This document shows, one piece after another, positions 12,216 to 23,838 of a stretch of DNA of 64,000 bases (position 1 is the first letter of the stretch; every line of letters starts with the position of its first letter). Location: contig JAAXNY010000011.1 of assembly GCA_013420905.1 (NCBI GenBank), positions 1,488,001 to 1,552,000 of the forward strand, given 5' to 3'. This DNA comes from Collybia mongolica. Its lineage: Eukaryota > Basidiomycota > Agaricomycetes > Agaricales > Clitocybaceae. The notes under the pieces were generated by a model, which did no database searches, was not told the DNA's origin, and worked only from the letters and a program-made list of their open reading frames with translations. The position numbers were made by a program, and so were the translations under genes.

Positions 12216-13053
12216 ATGCCAAAAGCCAAGAAGCAAGCTCAGGCAATGCTAGAGAGGGCTGCTCATGCAAGATTAAAGGCTCATGAGTATCATGAGCATC
12301 ACTTGGTAGTGGAAGCCCTCCAACAGGCTGAACAGTATAATGCAAAGCTAGAGACAGAGCTGGCTGGAGAATAGAGAAACTGGGGCATCTCACTACTGCT
12401 CTTGCAACAGCCAATAGGAAACTGACTGAGACCTTTCAGAAGCTCCTTGGTGCTGAAAGTAAGGCTGATAAGTGGTATAAAGCTCTATGTGCTGAGAGAC
12501 AAACACAAAAGTGTAATGAGGTTAAGAAAGCCTCACTTCAGCAGCAGTTGAATACACAGTATAAATCAACTGCCCAGAGCACACAGGAAAAGGCAGTTCT
12601 CATATCAAATGCACTCCCTACTGTAGAGTCTCTTATGAAACTTGAGAAAAAAAATATCAAGTTGCAGTGGGAACTGTCTTCTTTATTGGATTTATTGGAA
12701 TGTTCAGCATCTGAACAACAACAATATCAGGACAAAAACACTATGGTGCAACAAGGATTCAAGAAATGTCATTCAAAACTTCAGAAACTCAGAAAACAAG
12801 TTGGATCAAACAAGAAATCTTTGAAGGAGAAATCAACTTTCAGCCTACTGCACAAAGGTGTATATACTGAACAGGCTCAAAACTTGATCCAACTTCTTGT
12901 TAAACTTGCTGGCTGCTCAAAGAACAGTGTTGGTGAAGTCATTCATGCTGTTTAAGCTGCTGGGGCTACAAATATCAAAACTCTACCAAGAAACACACAA
13001 GCTGATAGTATGAGAAAAGCACTTGAGAAGGCTGTAAACAAGAAAGGAGGCTG
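12216..13053 (+). pseudogene. Broken 5' fragment of a coiled-coil, multi-copy agaricomycete gene
   Basis: Starting at ATG 12216 (MPKAKKQAQAMLERAAHARL...), the frame ends at TAG 12372-12374. Reading continues one frame over as KLGHLTTALATANRKLTETF and runs through 12955 as a Lys/Gln/Leu-rich coiled coil. After TAA at 12953-12955 the same frame goes on (AAGATNIKTLPRNTQADSMR) to a stop near 13053. So there is one frameshift and at least one internal stop. The layout (basic MPKAKK start, long coiled coil, then HKGVYTEQAQNLIQLLVKLAGC) resembles, as I recall it, the N-terminus of a large dispersed gene family of agaricomycetes that behaves like a mobile element. The larger C-terminal part is missing. 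The family link is from memory and should be treated as inference. Confidence 0.5.
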
Positions 13054-13595
13054 AAGACATGGCTATCAATGTAACAGACCAAGTAGAAGGAGGGGAGAGT
13101 GCTTGTAAAGATTTCTTTTTTGTAGAAGATTGAGGGTTAGGTGAGATATATTTACATGTATTCACAGCATATATACATTACATATATTTTGGGACAAGAA
13201 TAAAGGTTATAGTGGCTCAGGAGTGGGGGAAACAGGTGAGGAAACAGAGTGTATCAAGATTTGTGACGTTTTTGGTCACAGGCCGTGACGTCACGCTTCC
13301 AAACAGTAACAGGGATTGCCCACCCCCCAGTACAAGGGTGAAGTTGGGGCTCCCATTGGCTTTTTGCTAGAGCGTCTTCAAATCACAATAAATTATCATA
13401 TTAGTACGTCCTTAACATGTTTTATCAAATGTGGGCGCTCATGGATCCAAACTTGCAATTGGCAGGTCATCATAGCTCTGATCTAAAACCTTGTCGTTTT
13501 TTCTCATCACCATGGCTGTGCCGCATTGTACGGCCACTGATAGAGGGCGGTAGCTACGAACTCCCTTTACAAAGCCTTGTATCGTTACGCTCGTC
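13054..13595. promoter_or_regulatory. Upstream region of the NACHT-WD40 gene with a palindromic TGACGTCA site
   Basis: The stretch between the coiled-coil remnant and the ATG at 13596 holds a perfect TGACGTCA (13286-13293), the binding core of CREB/ATF-type bZIP factors, preceded by an imperfect palindrome (tgtgacgtttttggtcaca, 13262-13280). It lies about 300 bases before the gene, so a role in its control is possible but unproven. No other gene is seen. Confidence 0.3.
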
Positions 13596-16500
13596 ATGGA
13601 TCTTGGAATAGGTGTTTTGTTGGATAAGTTAATCAAACACAGAGAGAAGAAGCGTCGTCAGTGAGTGGTGACTACCTTCAACTTGACTCAACATCCCGAT
13701 GTTTCTAAAAGCACAAACACTTCTGTTGTAGACCTGAAATACTCATACCAGTGCATGGTGCGGACAGTGCACCTTCTACCATACCCTGGGAAGCTTGGGA
13801 ACTTGACAAAAAATTCTTTCGAGCTCTTTCGCTTTGGACACTCGACCACCCCCAAACGTCCCTTGACCGCGTCCTCGAGAACATATGCGTTGGAATAGAC
13901 CGTAGTCAAGATCTCATCGGATTGATACCAGAACATCCTTTTCCAGCCCGTAGTCTAATCATGGCAGTTGTTCACCTCTTCAAACTTGGTGTGGTACGTA
14001 CTGGATCAGTATAGTCAGGTGTAACCATTTACCCTTGAAATTCTCAAGGCCATTTCACGCACCGCGTTCGAAGTTCAAGCATTCGCTAAAAATATCATAC
14101 ATTAGGTGATTGGTGTAAAATCCGTTTTCGACTCAACTCCTGGAGGTGAATTCTCAAGAACAGCTTGGAGAAATCTTGCAAAGATGCGGTAAGTCAAGTT
14201 AGCTGCTGGTACTTGAGTCAAAGCATACGAACAAACTCCTGCTTTTCCTTCTCTCAGTGAATTGATTGATGAAATTTGTACATGGGCGGTAAAACGACTC
14301 GTTTGTAGAATTCATCATATACACGAACAAACGGCTATTGACTGATATGTAGGAGGACAAGCGATGGTTACAAATTGGACGTGGGATGACCGTTCAGAAA
14401 GAGATTTCTGAGTTTAAGACTCGTATAACTGAAGCTCGAGAGATATTTTCGGTGGGTTTCCTCTATTTCGCGCGTTTCATGCTGCCTAATAGTAGTTGAA
14501 GGATATCTCTGTTCTGAATCTGCTCAAAGGGATCGACGCAATCAAACAGGATCTTCAAGAGCTTTTCCGAAGACAAGAATCAATCATCATGCTTGAGATC
14601 AAGAAGATTAGAATATGTCAAGCAAATCAGCTGGTGTGTTGCTAATCTTTCGCGAATATTTCCTCCTGAACCTTACCTTCCGGCCTAGGCATACATCATG
14701 TCCGACATTGAGAACCGGAAAGACGCCGATGTAAGACGCAAGTTTTTGTCAGAGACACTGATTCCATACACTGTCGAGAATCCAACCTATACTCACCAGG
14801 GGAAACAACCATGCGATATCAATACGCGGGTTGAGGTTTTAGCAGATATAAATGGCTGGATTTCCGACATGTCCCCAACTTCCCGGAACTTTCTCTGGCT
14901 TACAGGTGACCCCGGCTGTGGGAAGTCCGCCATTACAGCGTCTATCGCTCGAGCATGCAAAGACGAGCGTACTTTGTGGGCACAATTTTTCATCAATCGA
15001 AACAACGACAATACAACAAAACCAAACTCCTACTTCCCGTCTATCGCTCGACAACTTGCTGACCGTTCATCAGCAGTACAGCATGCAGTATACGACGCCC
15101 TCGTAGAGAAACCTTCTCTTATGGATAATATAAGTATAGAACAAGCTACGAAGCTCTTTATTGATGCAATCGGAGTTGCTTGCTCTTTAGATCAGAGTTC
15201 TCCCCTGGTTATTGTCGTTGACGGTTTGGACGAGACCGATCGGAGCCGTCTAAAGGAAACTGCAACCGTATTTTCGCAGTTGTTCGAAGCACTAAGGAAA
15301 TATCCCAATGCGAAGGTGTTCATCTCGAGTCGGACTGAAGACGATATTCGAAGTCCATTCGCCCGCACTATAAATGACGTACGCGTAAAACATATTCATC
15401 TCGACACCTCCGCCCCATCATCTATCGATGATGTCGCGGCTTTCTTGAAACGACAAGTGTTCCGGATAGTCGAAGATAATGACCTCAACTGGGAGGTGTG
15501 GCCAGGAGATGAACGCTTGAGGACGTTGACTGTTCGAGCATCGGGTCTTTTCATATGGGCAGTCACTGTCACGAAATTTCTCCAAGAGCAGATAGACACA
15601 TTGGGAACAGAATGTCTTGATACTGTTCTCGATTTGCTCAACGCTGAGGGTATGGGTGACATTAACACTTTGTACAACATTATTCTTCGCCTTACCCACA
15701 CCAAATCATCTGAATGGGAATTCGAGAAATTCCGCAGAATTGTAGGCGCCATCGTCGTTTTGCGGGAGCCGTTATCTCTCGCAGGACTTGGCGGCCTACT
15801 CAATTTGCGCAATCCCACTACAAACGCACCTGTCGATATTGGCAACTTTGTTCGCCGACTGCGAACAGTCTTGGTGGCTGGCACCAACGCGATATCCGAC
15901 CAGACAGTTCCAAGGCTTCACAAATCCTTCTTTGAATTCATTATCAGTGAACATGTTGACAGCAGTTTTCGCATCCGTCAAGAGAGTGCCGACGCTGAGC
16001 TCGGTTGCCAATGCCTATGGCACCTCGGAGGCATGGACACCGACGCGCCAGACCGTATTCTATCGACGTGCAATCAATCAAATGACAAACGAAATACCCT
16101 CTCAGTCAAATCCCTCACAGTTCCCTTTCGCTACTCCACTCTGTATTGGACTTTACATTTGCCTCGATTGGTTGCTCATGGCACCGTGGTGATGGACGAC
16201 TCATTTAGCCCCGATGAGGTTCAGAGTCTCCTAAAACGTTCAACGAACAATTGCCATCTGGGTCCTGCCAGTATAATAGTCAAACCCGGACAGTCTTCGA
16301 TAGAGACATCCGTTGGTGATGAAACCCGTAAATGGGATGCAATGACTGGAGCAGAAAATAGAGAGATAACTGTACTCAGAGATCACGGAGGGGGTGTAGG
16401 TTCCGTTGCTTTCTCTCCTGATGGAATGCAGATTGTTTCTGGATCAGTGGACAAGACTGTCCGCTTGTGGAATGCAACAACCGGTGCGACTGTGCACATT

Positions 16501-18021
16501 TTTCTTGGCCATACCGAAGCTGTATGCTCCGTCGCATTCTCTCCAAACGGAAATCAAATTGCATCAGGATCTTTCGATGGAACTATCCGTCTTTGGAGTA
16601 CCACTACAGGCAAAGCCCTTCATAAGCCTCTCACGACGGGCACCGGTCGCATCTTCTCCGTCGCATTCTCTCCTAGTGGAAAATATCTCGTTTCTGGGTC
16701 ATCCAACGGTGCATTAAATTTGTGGGACGTTCGTACAGGCTTACTTCGGAAATGGGGTTCGTCCGGGGAGGAGGCCCAGGTAAGCGCACGCCAAAACAAC
16801 ATACTCTCAGTTGCTTTTTCGCCTGATGGGACGAAGATTGCCACTGCATCGACAACTTCAGTGTGTGTCCGGAGCATGTCTACTGCCCAAATCATCACCG
16901 GAACTTTTAGTCATTTCGGAATTGCATGCGTCGCATTTTCGCCAGACGGGTCCCAAATTGTCTCTAGTTCCTTCGATAATGCACTCTTCGTATGGAACAT
17001 TATAAGCAAGAAGAAGGTCTTTATATCTGCCACTCATGACATAGGTGATGTGTTATCCGTGGCGTTTTCCCCTGACGGCAAGTACATCGTCTCCGGAGGT
17101 ATGGATAAAAAAATCCACCTATGGTCGGCTTTGGACGGCTCGCCGGTTGACATACTTTTGAATGTACATACCGGCTACATATGGTCGGTTTCGTTCTCTC
17201 CAGATGGCAAATACCTTGCATCGGCCTCGAGGGATGGGACTGTATGCATTCAAGATTTGCCTGTCCGAACGTCCCCCCGCCAGTCAAATAGTCACATACT
17301 CTCCGCAAGCTTTTCTCCAAACGGGAAACAAACAGCATTAGTCGCAGAAAACAATGCGATATACATCTATGAGGCCGGTATATATCGCCACCTGGAGTCA
17401 GATGGGCATCCCACGACCCATTCTGACTCTAAAGTCATTTATCCCGCCATCCGTTCTTTATGTTTCTCCTCCGATAGTGCACACATCGCAGCAGCTCTGG
17501 ACAATGGCGCACTGCAACTGTGGAATTTAGCTAGTTGCCAGCTTCTCGCCTCCTTCCCGCAAGGTTCGGTAACACAAGCTATGGTATCCGTATCTCTTAT
17601 CGTTTCCCATCGAAGTATAGCTCAAAGTTTAGTCATAAGCTTCGTTGATGGGACAGCCCGAGTTTGGGAGGCCAGTCACGGTGTTTTCAAGCCTGTGTAT
17701 ACATCGTCCCAGTCACCCCCTCAGGACGCGCTGTTCCTCGAATTGGGGCCGGAAAAATGGGGTTTGGGGTCAGACTTTGTTGCTAACTCTCGACTGAGGA
17801 CAATGCGTTATTATACACGGCTTCCCGAGGGGGGATTATGGGCATTTGTGAATAACCGCATCATTAGAGGAAATGTAGACGGCTCGCTCACTATCTTGCC
17901 TGTCACCCACGCGTCCACTACATCCCCTCACCATTACGAGGCAGAAACGCTGGGGGAGTTAGCTCATGCACCTCAAGATATAAATGGAGTTCATATTACA
18001 ATTAGCCGACAGACCCTGTAG
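13596..18021 (+). CDS. NACHT-WD40 STAND protein (fungal NLR-like)
   Basis: Exons 13596-13660, 13732-13993, 14106-14188, 14258-14288, 14353-14451, 14496-14633 and 14689-18021 join in frame to 1336 residues. The N-terminal 225 residues, spread over six small exons, are helical (EISEFKTRITEAREIF, LLKGIDAIKQDLQELFRRQE) and resemble the MLKL/HeLo-like four-helix bundles found ahead of fungal NACHT domains. The NACHT domain follows, with Walker A GDPGCGKS and Walker B LVIVVDGLDETD. From about residue 775 on there are roughly ten WD40 repeats of the SVAFSPDGxxIxSGSxDxxxxxW type. STAND proteins of this design act as signal-responsive oligomerising switches in heterokaryon incompatibility and immunity-like cell death. 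Here the ligand is unknown and the cell-death role is inferred. The 14106 exon boundary is the least certain. Confidence 0.85.
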
Positions 18022-18357
18022 TGCCCATAGTCGTCCATAGATATTGTTTTAGAGGATCGCAGATAAAGTAATTCGGGGTCAGTCACACGATACATGGTGA
18101 AAGACGACTGAGGTGGCGCTCTGCTCTACCTGAGAGTATAAGTAAGAGTGAATGTCTCCCTATGATCATAGGCGGCAATTTTGGGCCGGACGGCGCCGTT
18201 GATAATGGCCTGATCATGGACATCCCTTTTATTGAGGCCAGATGGCTTGTGACCTGATAAAAATGCTTTGCGCTTGGGGAATCATTACGGATACTCCAAG
18301 ATTATCCATAATCTTATCATACATACTCGATAGCTGATTCAAGCCCGAACAACGACC
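18022..18357. promoter_or_regulatory. Intergenic region before the alpha-xylosidase gene
   Basis: No gene is seen. It should hold the 3' end of the NACHT gene and the promoter of the GH31 gene. I recognise no specific site. Confidence 0.25.
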
Positions 18358-21284
18358 ATGGTAAAATTCTCAAATGGAATGTGGTGGGCTGCTGATGGAG
18401 TCAGTATCGATTGGGCAACTGAGTCTGTCAAGAGTGAAGCCAAAGACCAGAGTATTCGTTGCGTTACGGCAAGCGAAATTCATGATTCATTATGGTCTTA
18501 TCGACACACATTAACTGAACTACACCACAGTCCAGCCGGCATATCAACCATCGTGGAGACACACTCAATACCCCGACGATCACTCTGGAATGTTCATCGC
18601 CCCTCCCAGATATCCTGCTTTTGACTGCGTACCACTGGAAGGCTCAAAAAAGTACAATCCTCGGTCCTGATTATGAACTCTATCCTGACGTGGATTATAA
18701 GCAATTGGTAAGTGTTGATGAGGCCCTGATTGACACAATTGAAGAAGTATTACAGGCTGCAGAACGACAGGATTCTGTGACAACAACCAAGACAGATTCA
18801 TCACTGAAGATCGCAACGAAAACTCTTTCTGCTACAATCGATACTCGACCTTCGTCATTCAATATTGACTTCGTCTCTCACGGAGTCAAAAATCCGACCA
18901 GCGTATCATCTGGCCCTGATCAACTATTGACAAAACTGGGATGGCGTTCTGTTGGATATATCAAACGCGAAACCAGCGCTGGTCATCCGACACTTTCCCT
19001 CAAAAAACCTGACATGGGAGAACGTTGGTTTACTATGCAATTTCAGTTATCTGTTGGCGAGAAGATTTATGGGCTTGGAGAGCGGTTTGGACCATTTGTT
19101 AAGAATGGCCAGGTACTAAGAAATTTAAGTTCTGACTTGAACTGGTGATTGACTTTATTGCCTGCCAGACCGTAGATATGTGGAATGAGGACGGTGGAAC
19201 GTCATCGGAATTGACATACAAGAACGTACCATTTTTCATCAGCTCAAGGGGGTACGGAATATTCGTCCCATGCCCCGGCTTTGTCACATTCGAGGTTCAG
19301 AGTGAACGTGTGTTGTATCTGATCTCTCGGGAAACGGCCTACTAACACAGGCGATCTGCAGGAACAACTCGAGTCAACATCGCCGTTCCATACGAAGCCT
19401 TGTCAGTGTACATCATTCATGGTCCATCACCCGCAGCCATCATGGAAAAATATACTCTCCTTACTGGTCGACCTGCCCTTCCGCCTCCATGGAGTTTTGG
19501 ATTATTTTTATCGACGTCTTTCACAACAAGCTACGATGAGAAAACTGTAAACGAATTCCTTGAGGGGATGGATAAACGGGACATTGCCGTTGGCGTTTTT
19601 CATTTTGATTGTTTCTGGCAGAAAGGATTCCATTGGTGTGACTATGAGTTTGATGAAGAATTCTTCCCAGATGCCAAGGGCCAATTGAAACGATTGAAGG
19701 ACAAGGGCTACAAGGTGAGCTTAACACTACGTTTAATTGAAAAAACATTCAAATTTCAACTTTCAGATTTGCGTGTGGATCAATCCGTATATCGCCCAAG
19801 AAAGCAAAATCTTCGATGAAGGCGTTGAAGGGGGGTATTTCATCAAGAAGTCAGATGGCAGCGTTTGGCAATGTGATTTCTGGGTTTGTGCAATTTCAGG
19901 CTATGTGGGATCTTGTCTTTTCTCAATGCTTTCTGCAGCAAGCCGGAATGGCCTTCATCGATTTCACCAATCCAGCTGCATGTAAATGGTACCAATCAAA
20001 GCTTGAAGCTCTCATGGATCTGGGCGTCGATTGCTTCAAAGTAATTCGACCCACTGCTTTCCCCCTGCGAAATTTTTACACAGCCTCATAGACCGATTTT
20101 GGCGAACGCATTCCCACTGGCAACACAGTTTACTATGATGGGTCCAACGTCGATAAAATGCACAACTATTATCCCTTCTTATACAACAAAATCACATTTG
20201 AAGCGATCGAGAAACGTTTTGGAAAGAACAAAGCCATTGTGTTCGCCCGCTCCGCCACTGCTGGAGGCCAGCGCTTCCCTGTGCATTGGGGTGGGGATCC
20301 TATGTCTACATTTGAAGCTATGGCAGAGACTTTGCGAGGCGGCCTAAGCCTTGGGCTTTGTGGATTTGGATATTGGGCTCGTAGGTCTATTATCACTTCT
20401 TTGTTGGGCCTTTGCTGATTTATGTTGCATATCAGACGATATCGGTATGTCGTCTCTCATTTACTCCGGTGTGTTGGCTATAATATGCCTCTCAAAAATT
20501 ATGAAGGTGGGTTCGAAGGGAAGCCTGATCCAGCTCTATACAAACGTTGGTTTGCATTTGGCGCGCTTTCGAGTCATTCTCGTTTACATGGGAGTGGTAG
20601 TTACAGAGTACGTCGGTCACTCTATACCCAACCTTTTATGCGGAACCGACAGGTTTGCATTAGGTTCCGTGGCTCATAGATGAATCCGGCGAAGCCGACC
20701 TTGTTTTAAAGAAGTTCATCGATCTTAAGATCTCTCTCATGCCATACATATACTCAACGGCGATCAAGACCCACAAGACCGGAGTGGCCATGATGCGCCC
20801 TCTCTTTATGGAGTTTCCAGAGGATCCATTCGTATGGAATATCGATACTCAGTACATGTTGGGTCCGAATCTGCTTGTAGTCCCTGTCTTCAGTGCTGAG
20901 GGTACCGTCCAATACTACGTCCCTGAAGGACGATGGTATGGAATACTCGATGAGAAGGTCCGGACAGGGCCCGGCTTTGTCACAGAAACCCACGATTTCT
21001 TCAGCCTTCCTTTACTCTTGCGGCCAGGATCGGCTATCGTTCTTGGCAAGGAGAGGTCGAAAGGGTCAGGGATGCGGGGCGAAGCAACCTACGATTACTC
21101 TGAAGAGATCACAGTCGTGGTAAACCCAGTCGCGGGACTTGATGTGCTAGTCGATGTACCTAACAGCAGTGTACCAGGCGAAGTTTCGGCGGTTCTTAGG
21201 GTGTATGATGATGCGGGGATCAAGGTCGATGTGGTTGAGGGCAAACTCAAGGGAGAGTGGAAAACTAAAATAGTTGGTGCTTGA
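18358..21284 (+). CDS. GH31 alpha-xylosidase (YicI type)
   Basis: Eleven exons (18358-18468, 18531-18707, 18756-19112, 19169-19307, 19362-19714, 19767-19883, 19939-20040, 20092-20380, 20446-20454, 20507-20607, 20664-21284) join in frame to 791 residues, close to the 772 of E. coli YicI. The N-terminal beta-sandwich includes KIYGLGERFGPFVKNGQ and TVDMWNEDGGTS. The TIM barrel includes GVFHFDCFWQKGFHWCDYEF and, across an exon joint, CFK-TDFGERIPTG, whose Asp is the GH31 nucleophile. The segments GYWAHDIGGFEG and FGALSSHSRLHGS are also diagnostic. It should remove alpha-linked xylose from xyloglucan oligosaccharides. I see no signal peptide, so it is probably intracellular. Intron 1 has a GC donor and exon 9 is nine bases long. 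No lesion was found. Confidence 0.9.
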
Positions 21285-21669
21285 AGTTTTTGGAGATCGT
21301 AAAGGATAAGGCAGTGATAAGAGGTGCCGATGGATGCAGATATATAGCTTATGGAGAACCCAGTTTTAGCGCTTACATACAGGCATTTCTGAGTGAGTTT
21401 TTCCAAAGGAGGAAACACGCCCGCTCTAATTGAATGATAGGCAAAGAACCAATTGGAGCCCCTACCTAGGTTATGGCATTGTTATGCGAGTAAAGGCACA
21501 GCCTGAATTTCACCAAATTCACGGAAATTTTATTGTACGGCACCGTGACACATCAAAACCATGACATGATTCCGTAGTTGTACGTAGTCATGGTTGGGAG
21601 ACAGAATTCGAAATGTCTGACGGACCCGATATCTAATAAACTCTAATCATGAAGAAAGGTTCCCAAGTG
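21285..21669. other. Short region between convergent genes
   Basis: The 3' ends of the GH31 gene (+) and the DUF6534 gene (-) face each other here. No further gene is seen. Confidence 0.3.
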
Positions 21670-23838
21670 TTAGGTTCTGGGCTGGGAGTCTTCCGTGCTG
21701 TGGAGTTCGTTGACTATATCATGGTAAAAATATGTGAGTGTCAGAGTAATAGGCTCTATCATCTTACATTTTGGGGTATTCGCCACAAGCTTCGCTGTCA
21801 TCCTTGTTCGTCTATCATATCCAGGTGAATCCATGATCAGGATAAATGGAGTTTAAATCTTGGATAGGTCTCACCTTAACTAAATGTATTTCTTGAGGGC
21901 CAACGACTCTAACTGAGCTGCCTGTAAAGGTCGAATCTACGAGAGCGGACGCCGTGACATCGATCGGACCGTCAAACTCTAACCGCAAAGAGGTCCGTGT
22001 ATCAGGTGAATCCAGATCAGGATACCTGGGTAATCTACCTTAACTAAATGTATTTCTTGAGGGCCAACGACTCTAACTGAGCTGCCTGTAAAGGTCGAAT
22101 CTACGAGAGCGGACGCCGTGACATCGATCGGACCGTCAAACTCTAACCGCAAAGAGGTCCGTGAATTAAGCCTGTCATTCGAAGATAGTCAGTGGGATGC
22201 TCAATCAAGGCAGTCCCATGTTTCCCTACATGGTGACTTTTGATTATGGTCAGCTCCTCGAGATTCGACGTTAGGACAAAGAACAAGCTCACTCATAGTG
22301 ACCACGTAAACCTTCCCTAGGCAGAAGTGCAGGACAGCCCTAGTGTCTCAGAGTGTTTTTGAGAGAGAGGTCGGACGGAAGAGATACAGACACACCAGCT
22401 GAGGCCGTATGGTTGCGCTTCATAAGCGATCAAGAACGCAACTTGAACGATGGTCACTAGGAGCCCACGAGTCACTATATACATGAGAAGCCTTTGCAAC
22501 ACCGCCCTTGTTCTAGTATAGTGGTCATCGGGTTGGAAATACAGACTGTAGAAACTTGAGTTTAAGCACCTTTTAAAGCCAGGGCGAGCAGTTGAGATGG
22601 CCCAACTTAGTGCAACAGTTGTAACGATATCTGTCACTGTTGCAAACCCATGGTCAATTCCTGCTGCGATCTGTCAATATTTTTGAGCCATGTATTATAG
22701 AGCGAGCATGGTGTCCAAAATACATGCCCTCATGTGGGTATTCACTAGCGTGCCGGTATCGTTGGCTCCTTTGACTATGTTATCAATAGAAACTGAAACG
22801 ACTTCAGTCACGATGGTTTCCAAGTGGCCAAGACTAACTTATGCCAGAAACTGCACTCGAGTTAGAGACAGTAGGTAAAGATAACAATATATATTACGAA
22901 CCAAAAGTCCCAACAGCGCCTATCGCCTAATAGTAGTTAGGATGTAATTCCCAGTGAAGTTTGAACTAAGACAAGTCAAGCTCACAATGATAACAGGGAT
23001 CCATACTTTGTTCCGATGCACTATTAACCACAATAGTAGTTGTAAATATTGTCCGTAGGACCAGAACCTTGCGGCTTACACATGTAGACCCGGCCAACAA
23101 AATATAATTGGACACTGTATCGTCATAATGTATTGATTAGTTTTTTTCTTTCCGGAATAACCAAGGACGCACAAGAAAACAATCACTACAACAAGTGCAT
23201 ATTCGACCTTTGTGGGACTAGATCGCAACGTTGTATCTCGGTGATTTTGGGCCTGTCGGGCGGTGACTTACGTGCTAATACCTGCAAAAATCGCCGGATT
23301 TCCAAAGTTCTCAATCTATGTAATGAGAACTCGTCAATTAGTATGCCGCGAGTAGGAGAAAGCTCGAAAATAGTCACAAAGTAAACATGAACTATCTTGC
23401 TGCAAATGACTGTTTGCGCGACATCAAGCCCGCTGGTATTGGGCATCATTAGATGGGGCCGTCTTTGATAAATTGAATAACCAACATTAACAAGGCAACC
23501 TATTAGTAGTCCGTCAAGCCTGACGCCGTAATGATGGAATGCTTTTTTAAAGTACTCACAAAGGATCGCAGTGGCCATTTGTCGTCGTTAGTATTCACAT
23601 AGATCCATGCTTGAACAACATTGATGCCAAAGAGCCTAGGCGGTGTAGATTAGCATTAGAGCTGAAGTCTTTTGGGCACCCTAAAGAACGCACATTATGG
23701 ATACCATAATACCTGCGCGACAAGGCATGTTAGTGATTCATTCAGGCGAAGGCAGAGCTAGATGGTGACCGGACCCCAATATAACCCATTAAACGACTGT
23801 ACATCAAAGGTAGGCAAAGCGCTGGATGTTTGTGACAT
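21670..23838 (-). CDS. DUF6534-type integral membrane protein
   Basis: Read on the minus strand from ATG at 23838 (MSQTSSALPTFDVQSFNG). Small exons assemble a typical DUF6534 protein: IMLFGINVVQAWIYVNTNDD, KWPLRSF, then GLDVAQTVICSKIVHVYF, IENFGNPAIFAGIST, VQLYFVGRVYMLHRNKVWIP, a loop with EVVSVSIDNIVKGANDTGTL, then GFATVTDIVTTVALSWAIS, LQRLLMYIVTRGLLVTIVQ and HFCLGKVYVVTM, followed by LNSRTSLRLEFDGPIDVTAS and a possible tail VNELHSTEDSQPRT ending at 21670-21672. About seven membrane segments are expected. The family is abundant in agaricomycetes and its function is unknown. Exon joints in the middle (22880-23030) and the VVTM-to-LNSR joint are uncertain; the latter does not keep frame with the splice sites I could find. 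The penultimate exon is duplicated (21873-22163). Confidence 0.6.
21873..22163. repeat. Tandem duplication of a 127-base coding exon
   Basis: Bases 21873-21999 and 22037-22163 are identical over 127 bases (offset 164). The sequence just before each copy is also similar (caggtgaatcc...gatcaggata). Read on the minus strand, each copy encodes the same segment starting RTSLRLEFDGPIDVTAS and ending at a GT donor. Only the 22037-22163 copy has a good acceptor (GAATGACAG) before it. The other copy lacks an AG, so it is probably skipped or is a new, non-functional duplicate. Confidence 0.85.

Noticed and set aside
21872..22163. Duplicated regulatory element in an intergenic region
   Set aside because: On the minus strand each copy continues the DUF6534 protein and ends in a splice donor, so it is better explained as an exon.
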